64,000 bases of DNA from the NCBI GenBank assembly GCA_030490835.1, contig CM059971.1, positions 53,430,012 to 53,494,011 of the forward strand. The letters are read 5' to 3'. Both the position numbers and the translations under genes were made by a program. Under the pieces are notes generated by a model that did not search any database, was not told the DNA's origin, and saw nothing but the letters and a program-made list of their open reading frames with translations. Of the stretch, positions 11,722-21,625 are shown piece after piece. Each line of letters begins with the position of its first letter. Within the stretch, counting starts at the first letter, position 1. The stretch is from Annona cherimola. Taxonomy: Eukaryota > Streptophyta > Magnoliopsida > Magnoliales > Annonaceae.

Positions 11722-12547
11722 TCTGAAACCCTAATCTTAGACATGTGTATAAAATCCTAGGGTTGTAAACCCTAGGTAATATATTTGGAAAATGTACATT
11801 CATGGGTATGAAAATATGTGGGAATAGAGGTTAAATAATTATTTATGAAATTCGGATGAATAGTGCACGTAAATAGTGCACATGAATAGTAATCTTGGGA
11901 TTAAGACACGTGATTAAGAGTTAATCACTTGGATTAAATTAATCACAAAAAGACAAAAAAGAAGATTTAATCACTACAGGATGAAATAGCAATACTTTTT
12001 GATATTTTAATAGAATTTCGGATTTTAGTGAAAAATTGAAGAAAAATTCATAACTTGCAATCCGGACGTCGGATTGAGATGAAATTTTTTATGAATGACC
12101 AAAATATTATGATAATCATGATGAATAGTTTAAGATTTGACAAAAATCATGAATCAAAGGTCAAGATGAAACGTCGATTGGAGATAAAAAAGTAGCCCAC
12201 TTTTTCATTTATTATAAATTGACTTTTGTGTTATTTGATTAATTAAAAAGCAAAATAATTAAATCAGAAGCAGCTTGTGCATGGATGAGCTTGGACTTTT
12301 GGGGCCAAATCCAATGGTCCAAATCCATCATCATCAAAAATCAATGGCTAAGATTGAATTAGCCTAAAATAAATAATTTTAATAAATTAAAAAATCAAGA
12401 AAATTAGGGCTGCCATAGGGGGCGTGAACAGTATCTAGGGTGGCTACACATAGCTCAAAGCACCTTTTGGAAATTAGAAAAAAATACATTTACAATTTAA
12501 TACCTTAAGCAAGGGGGTAAATTCTAATTTGATGAAAAATCAAAAAC

Positions 12548-12554
12548 TATAAAT
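12548..12554 (+). promoter_or_regulatory. TATA box of solo family-A LTR
   Basis: TATAAAT followed by a G-run and the leader with CCAAAGGCAC. It sits at the same place in the other family-A copies (48944; minus strand 63506). Confidence 0.6.
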
Positions 12555-12691
12555 GGGGGGCAGGGGTGAACATCCAAAGGCACAACCCAGCTCCATTTTG
12601 GGCAGAAAAAATTTCTTGCCAAGCCAAAGAAGAGGAGGAGAGACAGTTAGAGAGAGAAAGTGTGAGAAGAAGAGAGATATCTCCATTTCGG

Positions 12692-12697
12692 GTAAGC
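12692..12697 (+). promoter_or_regulatory. Predicted 5' splice donor in family-A leader
   Basis: GTAAGC follows a GA-rich leader (GAGAGAAAGTGTGAGAAG) about 140 bases after the TATA box. It is conserved at 49097 and, on the minus strand, at 63361. Confidence 0.45.
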
Positions 12698-13139
12698 GAT
12701 TTCTATCCAAATTTCTTTTGGATGTTAAGTAGGGTAAAACCATGCTCAGATAATTCCTAAGCATGAGAAAATAAGTATGGTTATAATGCTAAAGTGGAAT
12801 TATGCCGAAACATCGAAAATTTGGAGCGAAGATAGAGCATTCGGGAAAATCATATATGAAATGTGCAAATAATGCTCCAATATTGCTAAATGATGATTTG
12901 GGATAAATTTTTATGATAATTATGATGTTGGAATGAAGATATATTGATCTCTTGATTTTTGGAATTAAGGATTATGCTTAAGTGAAATTATGTTGATTTT
13001 TAGTATATGGAGAAAATGATTTATTTGGCCAAGTTAATGATGATAAATTCATAATTCATGAATTTTTCCATGATATACTAGACATAAGCTATGTCATGGT
13101 ATTTTTTATTTTTGGAAAAAAGGTAGATTTTCAGAACCC

Positions 13140-13250
13140 ATGAACAGTAACCAACATGCTGTGAACAGTAACCTCGGATAAACAGTGATTTGCTACAGTA
13201 AACTACTGCAGTGAATTGCTACAGTAAATATGAACAGTAAATATCATGAT
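13140..13250 (+). repeat. GAACAGTAA motif cluster in family-A LTR
   Basis: Repeated forms of TGAACAGTAAC, GCTACAGTAAA and AACAGTGAT are spaced irregularly over about 110 bases, inside the predicted first intron. Matching clusters lie at 49545-49660 and, inverted, at 62770-62920. Confidence 0.7.
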
Positions 13251-13462
13251 TTTTGGAGAAATTTAAGATTAATATTTATACTTTAAAGATGGGATTTTAA
13301 AGGAATTTATGGATAAAAAAAACCATATAAGGAGATGATGACCAAATATTTTTATAAGATTAACCTCTATAGAAATGAGGTAATAAATTATTATAAAGCA
13401 TGCATGGGAAGCAAACTAAGACATGGAATGATATAGATAAAATATCATTTTTCCTTGTATAG

Positions 13463-13501
13463 GAAAAGGAAAGGAAACGGTGGAGGACACAGACTGAGGA
13501 G
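13463..13501 (+). other. Predicted 39 nt mini-exon of family-A LTR
   Basis: It lies between CCTTGTATAG and GTAAGAAAGC and begins GAAAAGGAAAGG. It has the same length in the copy at 49891-49929. Confidence 0.45.
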
Positions 13502-13811
13502 GTAAGAAAGCACAACTTTGAAAATGTGATTTTATTGATTCATTGTAAGCAAGCAAACCTTTTTTAAAATATATTTTATTCTCAAGTATTTATGAAATGT
13601 GTTTAAGGGTGGTCGTTCCTATAATGTTTTGAAATGATGAATGTTTATGAGTTTTTATGAAAAGTCATACTGGCATATTGATATCATGTGATGTTCATGG
13701 ACATGTGCACATGTATGATGTATAATGAAGAGGCTTTGGTGGTGGTAGAAAGCGAATCAGAGGGTCCCCCTTCACTATTGCCAAGTCGTATGGGCTGTGT
13801 GCCGACGGCGT

Positions 13812-13829
13812 CCTCCCCAGAGGTGGAGG
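13812..13829 (+). other. Stem-loop in family-A LTR
   Basis: CCTCC-CCAGAGGT-GGAGG inverted repeat inside the predicted second intron. Its counterparts in families B and F are CTCCC/GGGAG stems. Confidence 0.4.
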
Positions 13830-14198
13830 CAAAGGAATGTTATGTGTGAATGAATGCATTGCATTTTCATACATTGATTGAAAAGGAAAGCATGAATTTG
13901 AAATGATGTTTTTAAGGGATGATGCAAATAATTCTCTATATGAGAATGACAAGTCACCTGGTGTAAGAGGTATATAATGCCGGAGAAATCAAAAGTCATG
14001 CATGTAGGAGACCATGTAGGCGTCAAGAGGAAAAGAGGTTCCCCTTGATGAGGCCAAGTCGGAGAAAGCCGGCGTATTGGACCATTCTATGTGAGATGTT
14101 CCCCGGGCTAGCGTACCCGCACGCGAAGGTTTATGTCAAGAATGTAAATGAAGCATTTGCACATCCAATGTTTATGAAATGATTTTTATGAAAAAATT

Positions 14199-14375
14199 TC
14201 TATTCCATTGGTAGTTGATCACTTGCTAAGTGTCTCCTATCGAATGGAGAGAAATGCATTTACGAATGGTTTACATGAATGATTTCTAAGAATAGTTTAC
14301 GAAAAGGTTTCTATTCCATTGGTAGTTGATCACTTGGTAAGTGTCTTCTATCGAATGGAGAGAAATACATTTAAA
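14199..14375 (+). repeat. Two direct repeats of about 65 bp in family-A LTR
   Basis: TTCTATTCCATTGGTAGTTG then ATCACTTG(C/G)TAAGTGTC and TATCGAATGGAGAGAAAT occurs at about 14199 and about 14309, a period near 110. It is also doubled at about 50579 and 50689 and on the minus strand at 59900-60110. Confidence 0.7.
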
Positions 14376-14433
14376 TGAAAGAAAAATGCTTTCTTATTGA
14401 GTTTCGACTCATGTTTTGTTTTCTCAACCTCAG

Positions 14434-14475
14434 ATAGGTGCAAGGAAAGCCAAGTGATGAAAAAGATCAGGTTGA
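14434..14475 (+). other. Predicted start of third exon of family-A LTR
   Basis: A strong acceptor-like tract (TTTTGTTTTCTCAACCTCAG) ends at 14433. The following GGTGCAAGGAAAGCCAAGTG is conserved in all family-A copies. The far end of this exon is uncertain. Confidence 0.4.
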
Positions 14476-14835
14476 TTTGCCTATAAGTGATATGATAAAT
14501 GAATAAAAGAAGCATAGTTACAAAGGTATATAATCCTTTGTATATTGAAATATGAATATATGCCTTAATGGGATATAATGAAAAAGGACATAGGTTGTAT
14601 GAAATTATGAAGTTATGAATAATATGAGAAACTGATGATTTAAGATGATATGGATGAGTCCATTATCAATGATGATGAGTATATGTTTATGTGATGAAAG
14701 AAAAGAAATTTTTTTTGGATGAAATCCAATTAAAGAACCAACCACGTGATCAGGGCAACAATCCTGAGTCACATTTACCAATCGACAAGATCCCGGAGTA
14801 AGGACTATGTGGATGCCAAGGTTCGGGGCGTCACA

Positions 14836-15715
14836 CCCGTGCAGGAAGAAAAACTGCTCAAAGTGCTCAGAAATCACAAAAAGGCCATAAGATGGACCAT
14901 TGCCGACATCAGAGGCATCAGCCCATCCTTTTGCATGCATAAAATTCAAGTGAAAGAGAATTCCAGGCCATCTATCGAAGCGCAAAGAAGGTTGAACCCA
15001 ATTATGAAAGAAGTGGTCGAAAAGGAGATCATCAAATGGCTAGATGCAGGTGTTATATACCCGATCTCCAATAGCTCTTGGGTCAGCCCGGTGCAATGCG
15101 TCCTGAAGAAAGGTGGTATGACGGTCGTCTCCAACGAGAACAACGAGTTGATCCCGACCAGGACAGTTACTGGATGGCGAGTTTGTATGGACTACCGCAA
15201 GCTGAACAAAGCCACCCAAAAGGATCATTTTCCGCTTCCATTCATTGATCAGATGTTGGACAGGTTAGCGAGGCGAGAATTCTATTGCTTTCTGGACAAC
15301 TATTCAGGCTACCACCAGATTATGATAGCACCAGAGGACCAAGAAAAGACCACATTCACATGTCCATATGGCATGTTCGCATTCAGGCGAATGTCATTTG
15401 GCATATTCGACGCTCCAGGTACATTTCAGGGTTGTATGATGGCCATTTTCACTGACATGGTGGAGGATTTCCTAAAGGTGTTCTTGGACGATTTTTCGAT
15501 ATTTGGGAATTCCTATGTTGAGTGTCTGGCCAACTTATCGAAGATGCTCCAGTGTTGCGAGGATACGAACCTGGTTCTTAACTGAGAAAAGTGTCATTTC
15601 ATGGTATAGGAGGGCATCATACTTGGTCACTGGGTCTCCAAACAGGGAATTGAAGTGGACAAAGCAAAAATCGAGACGATTGAGAAACTGCCTCCACCTA
15701 CCTCAATCAAAGGCA
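14836..15715 (+). pseudogene. Athila 1 reverse transcriptase core
   Basis: Copies the element RNA into DNA. An open frame runs to TGA 15583. Motifs in order: AIRWTIADIRGISPSFCMHKI; NPIMKEVVEKEIIKWLDAGVIYP; VCMDYRKLNKATQKDHFPLP; FYCFLDNYSGYHQI; FTCPYGMFAFRRMSFG; and the catalytic FLDDFSIFG (the YxDD box in Athila form). Both aspartates are present. After the TGA (a Trp position in the family) and TAG 15608 (a Gln position) the frame continues with EGIILGHWVSKQGIEVDKAKIE to about 15715. There a small deletion shifts the frame into the RNase H reading. Confidence 0.9.
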
Positions 15716-16455
15716 TTCGCAATAGGGTTCTACAGGCGGTTCATAAAAGGCTTTTCCAAAATAGCTGAGCCGCTATGTTCGTTGCTTGAGAAAGATGCGC
15801 CATTCGAATTCACCAGCGAATGTATGGAGGCATTCCAGGAACTGAAAAAGAGATTGGTATATGCGCCAATCATTATTTCTCCAGAATGGAACCTCCCATT
15901 CGAATTGATGTGCGATGCAAGCGACTATGTAGTAGGAGCGGTACTGGTCCAGTGAAAGAACAGTGTTTTTCACTCCATCTACTATGCTAGCAAAACCCTG
16001 AATGATGCGCAAATAAATTATACCACAATAGAAAAGGAACTGCTAGCGGTGGTATTTGCATTCAACAAATTCAGAGCTTATCTTGTGGGCACGAAGGTGA
16101 TCGTATACACAGACCATTCGGCCATCAAATATTTGATTGAGAAAAAGGATGCAAAACCACGCTTTATCCGGTGGGTCCTACTACTACAAGAGTTCGACCT
16201 CGAAATCAAAGACCGGAAGGGAGCTGAAAATCAGGTCGCTGACCATTTATCCTGCCTTGAAGGATCCCAGCCAGCCCAAGACACGGAGCGGATTCGAGAA
16301 GTGTTCCCGGATGAGCAGATCTTTTCTATCTCCCTAGGCAGTCCACCATGGTATGCAGACTTTGTAAATTATATTGTCAGTGGATTGTTACCTCCGGAGT
16401 TGAATTCATACCAAAGGAAGAAATTTCTCCATGACGTGAAATTCTATTTCTGAGA
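15716..16455 (+). pseudogene. Athila 1 RT thumb/connection and RNase H
   Basis: RNase H removes the RNA strand during reverse transcription. In the new frame: FYRRFIKGFSKIAEPLCSLL, PFELMCDASDYVVGAVL (first catalytic Asp), [18 protein letters not shown] (catalytic Glu), [11 protein letters not shown] (catalytic Asp), then [17 protein letters not shown] 15953 falls at an Arg position and TGA 16453 at a Trp position of the family. About six codons of the usual SFLGHAGFY segment are missing at the frame change. Confidence 0.85.
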
Positions 16456-17618
16456 TGATCCATATTTGTTCAAGCAATGACCATACCACTTATATCGGAG
16501 ATGTATTCCAGAGTGTGAACAAGAACCAATATTGCAGAGCTGCCATTCATCTCCGTATGGGGGCGACTTTCAAGGAGTTAAGACTGCGGCGAAAATACTT
16601 CAATCGGGATTCTACCGGCCATCTCTATTCAAAGACACCCATTTTTATGTCAAAAGGTGCGATCAATGCCAGTGGATAGGTAATATTTCCAAAAGACATG
16701 AAATGCCTCTCACTAATGTCATTGAAGTGGAAATATTCAACGTTTTGGATATCGACTTCATGGACCCATTCATCCCTTCCTTTGGAAACCAATATATTTT
16801 GGTGGCTGTTGATTATGTTTCCAAGTGGGTGAAGCAATTCCCACTCAAGCGGGCGATGCCAAAATGGTTCTCAAATTCATTAAGAAGAACATTTTTACTC
16901 ATTTCGGCATGCCCCGGGTGATCATTAGTGATGGAGGATCCCATTTTTGCACCGGCAGTTCATGGAAATTTTGCACAGATATGCCGTACGCCATAGGGTG
17001 ATGACAACTTATCATCCACAAGCCAATGAACAAGTCGAGTTGGCCAATAGGGAATTAAAGCAAATTCTGGAGAAAACGATCGGGTCATATCGCAAAGACT
17101 GGTCCATCAAGCTAGACGACGCACTATGGGCATATTAAACTGCCTATAAAACCCAGTTTGGAATGTCTCCTTACCAACTAGTTTATGGAAAAGCATGTCA
17201 TCTGCTGCTGGGGTTGGAGCACAATGCGCATTGGGCGATTAAAAAACTGAACCTGGACATGCAACAAGCAGGGGAACATCGATTACTGCAACTCAATGAG
17301 TTTGACGAATTCCGAATGCAAGCCTATGAAAATGCCAAAATCTATAAAGAAAAGGTGAAGAAATGACATGACAAAAAGATTCTACCACGGAGATTCGAGC
17401 CAGGTAAGAGAGTTCTACTTTTTAATTCACGATTGAAATTGTTTTCAGGGAAATTCAAATCCAGAAGGTCGAGTCCGATCGTGGTGATAAAGGGGACTGA
17501 GCACGGAATAGTGGAAATATTCAACGAGGCGTCCGACAATGGTTTTGCCGTGAATGGGCAATGTCTAAAGCATTATATGGGAGATGATTTTCAACTTGCA
17601 AGGAGGTGGTGGAATTGA
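16456..17618 (+). pseudogene. Athila 1 integrase
   Basis: Inserts the DNA copy into the genome. The zinc-binding domain remnant includes CHSSPYGGDFQG and CDQC. The DDE core shows DIDFMDPF (first Asp, Leu before it instead of the usual Gly), DYVSKWVKQFPL, then ISDGGSHF (second Asp) in a shifted frame near 16925, and [15 protein letters not shown] (catalytic Glu) at 17010-17060. The C-terminal part runs from SPYQLVYGKACHL to the end at 17618. Frameshifts lie near 16850 and 16945; stops include 16919 and 17137, plus a TGA at 17364 where the family has Trp. Confidence 0.85.
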
Positions 17619-18657
17619 AAGAAAATTTAACAGCAGGAACGTCGGGCTGAGGACGTTAAACTTAGCGCTGAATGGGAGACAACCCATTACTCATTCTCAT
17701 TTTGATTTGTGTTTTTGTTTTTATTTTTATTTTTAGGAGAATGACTTGGAGTATAATTTCATAAAGATCATGCTTGGAAGCAGTTGGGAGAAAAAATTCA
17801 AAAATTTATTGAAGAACATCAGCGCCTAAGCGCCATGATGAAGATCCCGAAGAACACAGAGCATGAACTGGCACCCTAGCGCCGCATGTTGGCGCCCCGA
17901 CGCCGGGTCGTGGTCAGCGCAACCCAGACGGCTTTATAAGGCACAAATTAGGGCTCTAAACCCTAACCCCATGCCTCGACGCCATTTTTTCCCCCTTTTC
18001 TCATTGCCAATCAATCTCCCCTTGATTCGAAGCCATTTCAACCCAAATCCAACCCCATTTCATTAAGCAATCACCTTCCCATTCCATCCATTCCGTTTTC
18101 CATTTCATTCTCATTTTTTCCCTCTTCTTAGATCCATTCAAATCCACCCAAAAATCCATTTTTTCATCACCAAATCCTAAGCAACACCCCTACACTTGTT
18201 TCCACACCATTTTCCCCTTCATTTGGGCTCCATTTGAAGCCCGAATTTCATCTCTTCTTCCAACCGGCGCCGGAAATCATTGACAGTAGATCGGCGCCTA
18301 GGCGCCCCTACCCCGCACCCTGGCGCCAGTTCAGAAACCACAATAGGGCCGAATTTCAAGTGGAAAGCTTCTGGGGGTAAAAATTCTTCATCTTTGAGGC
18401 ATTTTCTTTGATTTGCAGTTACTTGGTGATTGTTTCGGTGGAAGATTGGATTGGATTGGTTGATTTTTGTGGATTGGTCGGCGGATTGGAAGTTGCCTTG
18501 TGTGGTTGGTTTTGTGGATTGCTTGGTGATTGTTGGCTTGGTGATTAGTTTTGTGGAGGTTGAATTGGAGTTGGTTGTGAAATTTTTGGAGGTTGGCTTG
18601 TGTGGTTTGTGTTGGATTTTTGCTTGCAAGGATTGTTTGAGACTATTTGTTGGAGAC
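17619..18657 (+). other. Athila 1 spacer between integrase and downstream ORF
   Basis: It begins with the segment conserved after Athila pol, GACGTTAAAC and GCGCTGAATGGGAG (also present inverted at 39064-39110). It then holds further GGCGCC-type palindromes (17822-17835, 17869-17908, 18292-18327), a CCATTTT-rich stretch, and a G/T-rich stretch (18430-18650) rich in GATTGG. No credible coding frame. Confidence 0.6.
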
Positions 18658-19756
18658 ATGGCTTCCTCGTCAATTGCCAAGAGGAAGAAAGTTCAGGAGC
18701 CGGTGGAATTCGACGCCAACTGGTTCGTGTCCTCTCAGGCCTTCAAGCGGTACACAAATTTGCTTAAGAAGCGCCACTTGATTCCAGAGAGGGAAATTAA
18801 GATTTTTGCATTCTCGGACAACTTCATTAACGAGCTGAATGCCCGCAGTTGGCAGCAATTCCTGGCACAGCCACAAGCCGCCATCGTACCTGTGGTCAAG
18901 GAGTCTATGCTAATGCGATGGAGCACGAGCAAGGGCGAGTTAAGGTCATAGGAAAGATCGTTCCATTTCATGCTGAAGTGGTCAACTCCTACTACGGGTT
19001 GTGTTCTTTCGAGCACCCAGATATGTACGAGGCCTTTCTGGAGGGAGAAGACCGAGACGTCAACTCCATCACCATGCAGTTTTGCGAGAGGCCACCGATC
19101 TGGAAGTTGACGGGCGAGCAGCTTACCTCCTTCAAGTGGAGCAATATGCGTTATCATGGGAGGATGTTGTTCCATTTCATTTCAGCCCAGATGATGCCAT
19201 CGACGCACATCAGCGAGGTGACGATGGATAGGGCGCTCCTGCTTCACGCCATATACAGCAGGATGTCAACAAACGTAGGCAAGCTTATCTACCACCAGAT
19301 TTGTGCTTGTGCGACCGCACCCCGGGGCAACTACTACTTCCCATCACTTATTACTGGGCTCTGTAAGCGGGCCGGAGTCAGATGGGAGCAGACGGAGGAG
19401 GTCCTGAATTGCCAGGCGATCATTGACAACCTCTCCTACCGCACCCAACCACGAGTCCGCACCACCACGAAATGCCCAAGAGTAGCTCCACGAGCAAGAC
19501 CCTCTTTGCAGCCGCTATCCACGAGTGAGCGACTGACCTGGAGAACTTGGTCGCGGCCCAAGCCAGGTACATGTGTCAGTCCAACAGGGCGATGGAGGCC
19601 TACCTATGCCGGATTGCTGAGGACCGCCAGATCGACACCTCGACACTCCCATCCTTCCCATCGACACCCCCGGAGTTCTGAGCCTGCTTCAGGCAGCCAT
19701 CCCAGCCCGAGTGCAGCGATAGCGAGGATGAGGACACTACCGAGTCTGATTCTTGA
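18658..19756 (+). pseudogene. Athila 1 downstream ORF, plant-transposon-protein-like (env position)
   Basis: Starts ATG 18658 with MASSSIAKRKK (basic, nuclear-signal-like), then FDANWFVSSQAFKRYTNLLK. A one-base deletion near 18903 moves the frame to the stretch ending 19430 with VIGKIVPFHAEVVNSYYG, SITMQFCERPPIWKLTGEQL, LLLHAIYSRMSTNVGKLIYH and YYFPSLITGLCKRAGV. That pattern resembles the putative plant transposon protein family common in Athila/Tat elements. A second frame change near 19430 leads to a C-terminal tail with a short acidic end (CSDSEDEDTTESDS) at TGA 19754. It sits where env-like ORFs lie, but I see no transmembrane segment or signal peptide. Function unknown. Confidence 0.65.
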
Positions 19757-20882
19757 GGGAGTCTCGGTCCTTCCATTTTATCTTTTTTTATTTTTGCTTT
19801 ATTTTGTATTGTCTTTATTAGGTCATTCTAGGTCATCATGCATTGAGGAAAATGCATCTCTCAAGTTTGCGGGTATATAATTCTCGACCATAGGTTAGTT
19901 TTTCATGTTGTTTACGTTGCATATTATGTCAATTCCAGCTAATGAAAGTTATCTTTGTTCAATCCATCTTATTGAAAATGTGCAAGGTTGTGAATAATGC
20001 TGACTTGAAATTGAATTCATGAAAAATGGGCAATTCAGATTAAGGACTAGGTATAAAAGTAAGTTGCAATTGACATGTGAAAGAATTAAAAGGATTTCAT
20101 GATACATTGTTCTAATTCAATTATATGTCAATCTTCCAGACTAAGATGATGAGAACTAAATTAAATAAATGCTGACCAAATACTTTAAGGGAATTAATGG
20201 GTTCAGAAATGGTAATATTTCACAAAAATTACACAAGCATGGTCAGTACCCCTAACAAGGCATCAGAACAATAAAAAGGGGGTGATTGACCTAAGCTAAG
20301 TAACCGGGACTTAGCATCAACAAATGGTAAGATTCGCGTAAAAAAGCAAAGGAAAATCACAGTAATAACGCTTTAAAATCAAAATTCTCCCCAGATACCC
20401 TGAAATATGGTGAGGGGAGCTAAAAAAACAACACAGATCTCCAAATATCCTGAAATATGGTGAGGAGAATTTTGCAATAAGTTTGGGGGGGGAAGAATGT
20501 ACAGTTGAGCAAAAATTGAATCCAATGAATGATTACCATTGTCCCTTGACCAGTTAGCTCAGCTTAAACCTTGGTTTTCCTGCTTTCATTAATTTTCTAA
20601 CCAGTTTTCTGATCGAGTGGAAGATTAGCATGTTGAGTGATGACCATGTACTAGGAAATTTTGTCACCCACATGTAACTTGGTTTGAGAATGAAAATGTA
20701 TGCCCTGTTTTATGTAATGAATGAGTTTTCAAGTTTAGATTATTCTTGACCTTGTTGAGCAGATAAATGGATTGATCAAATCATAACGGGAAGCAAGTTG
20801 AGTTGACAGGGTTCGCATTATTAATTTATTCATTCATTCATTCATTGTGTTTGCATTTGTTGCTAGAGGACTAGCAACATTT
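19757..20882 (+). other. Athila 1 3' untranslated spacer
   Basis: AT-rich and non-coding. It holds two polypurine-like tracts before the true one: AAGTTTGCGGGTAT near 19861 and AAGTTTGGGGGGGGAAG near 20478. It also holds the CTGAAATATGGTGAGG direct repeat (20384-20475) and a short ATTCATTCATTC run at 20826-20845. Confidence 0.6.
20384..20475 (+). repeat. Two direct copies of a hairpin-forming 33 bp unit
   Basis: CTCCCCAGATACCCTGAAAT and the following ATGGTGAGGGGAG make one copy (CTCCCC/GGGGAG stem, ACC/GGT inner pair). The second copy has CTCC...GGAG with the same core CCTGAAATATGGTGAGG. Confidence 0.65.
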
Positions 20883-20895
20883 AAGTTTGGGGGTG
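20883..20895 (+). other. Polypurine tract of Athila 1
   Basis: AAGTTTGGGGGTG directly precedes the 3' LTR start TGATAACTCG. It primes plus-strand DNA synthesis. Confidence 0.75.
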
Positions 20896-21625
20896 TGATA
20901 ACTCGAAAAATGTGAGTTATCATGACCCATTTCAGACTATATTTGCGCGTTAGTCCAAGAGATTAGGCTAGGTTTGCATCCCTGTAGCTTAATTTTTCAC
21001 TCGCTTTGCATTTTAGGAGCATTATTTAGTTTTTATGCATTTTTTGTATAAATTAGGCATTTTTAGTCCATTTATTTAGTTTATGTAATTTTTGTAGGAA
21101 GGATGGGCAAATTACAAGCAATGCGGGCGAAGCGGATGCAAATCAGAACCAAGTCACGAGGCATGTGGATGGCGCCCAGGCGCCATCCTACATGCCTTTG
21201 CCAGAACTCCAGCACATTCAGCAACCAATTGCTTCCAGGGAGTTGACGCCTAGACGCCACTTCACCAATATGCAGACAAGCCCAGAAGGGTTTTGAGGCC
21301 ACCAATCATAATAGCTTCCAGGGAGTTGGCGCCTAGGAGCCAGCTTGGGGCGCCCAGGCGCCAGTACATGATCACAGGTGTTCCGGGAGAGTTCCCAAGT
21401 CATGAAGCATCCAGGGAGTTGGCGCTAAGGCACCAGCTAGGGGCGCCTAGGCGCCAAGGCATGAATTCCTAGGGCATCTAGACAGGTTTCTAAGTTACCC
21501 AACACACAGAGAATTGGCACCTGGGTGCCACTATGCATCTGTACGCGTGGATTTCAGTACGTATGCTGCACAAATACACTTTATAAATAGAAACCTAGGG
21601 TTTGTGCACGAGGGAGGGGGCTTAG
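20896..21625 (+). repeat. 3' LTR of Athila 1, first part
   Basis: Collinear with 7322-8030 of the 5' LTR, with one extra short segment near 21045. It contains the palindrome cluster (21172-21535) and a TATA box at 21582-21590. It is split by the family-B LTR after the leader with GTGCACGAGGGAGG. Confidence 0.88.

Larger units (their letters stand above)
11722..14835 (+). mobile_element. Solo LTR of Tekay-like family A
   Basis: It starts TCTGAAACC (the family start is TGTGAAACC) and ends GGGGCGTCACA. It is flanked by ctcgt (11717-11721) and cccgt (14836-14840), a 5 bp duplication with one change. It is 3114 bases long and collinear with 48158-51182. It lies inside the RT gene of Athila 1. It has one TATA box, predicted splice signals, a GAACAGTAA cluster and two direct repeats near its end. 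The GTAAACC-related segment with CAATCGACAAGATC near 14780 is the family-A tail. No coding capacity. Confidence 0.88.

Noticed and set aside
20826..20845. ATTC tandem run as a telomere-like or regulatory repeat
   Set aside because: Only about four units of a common tetranucleotide.
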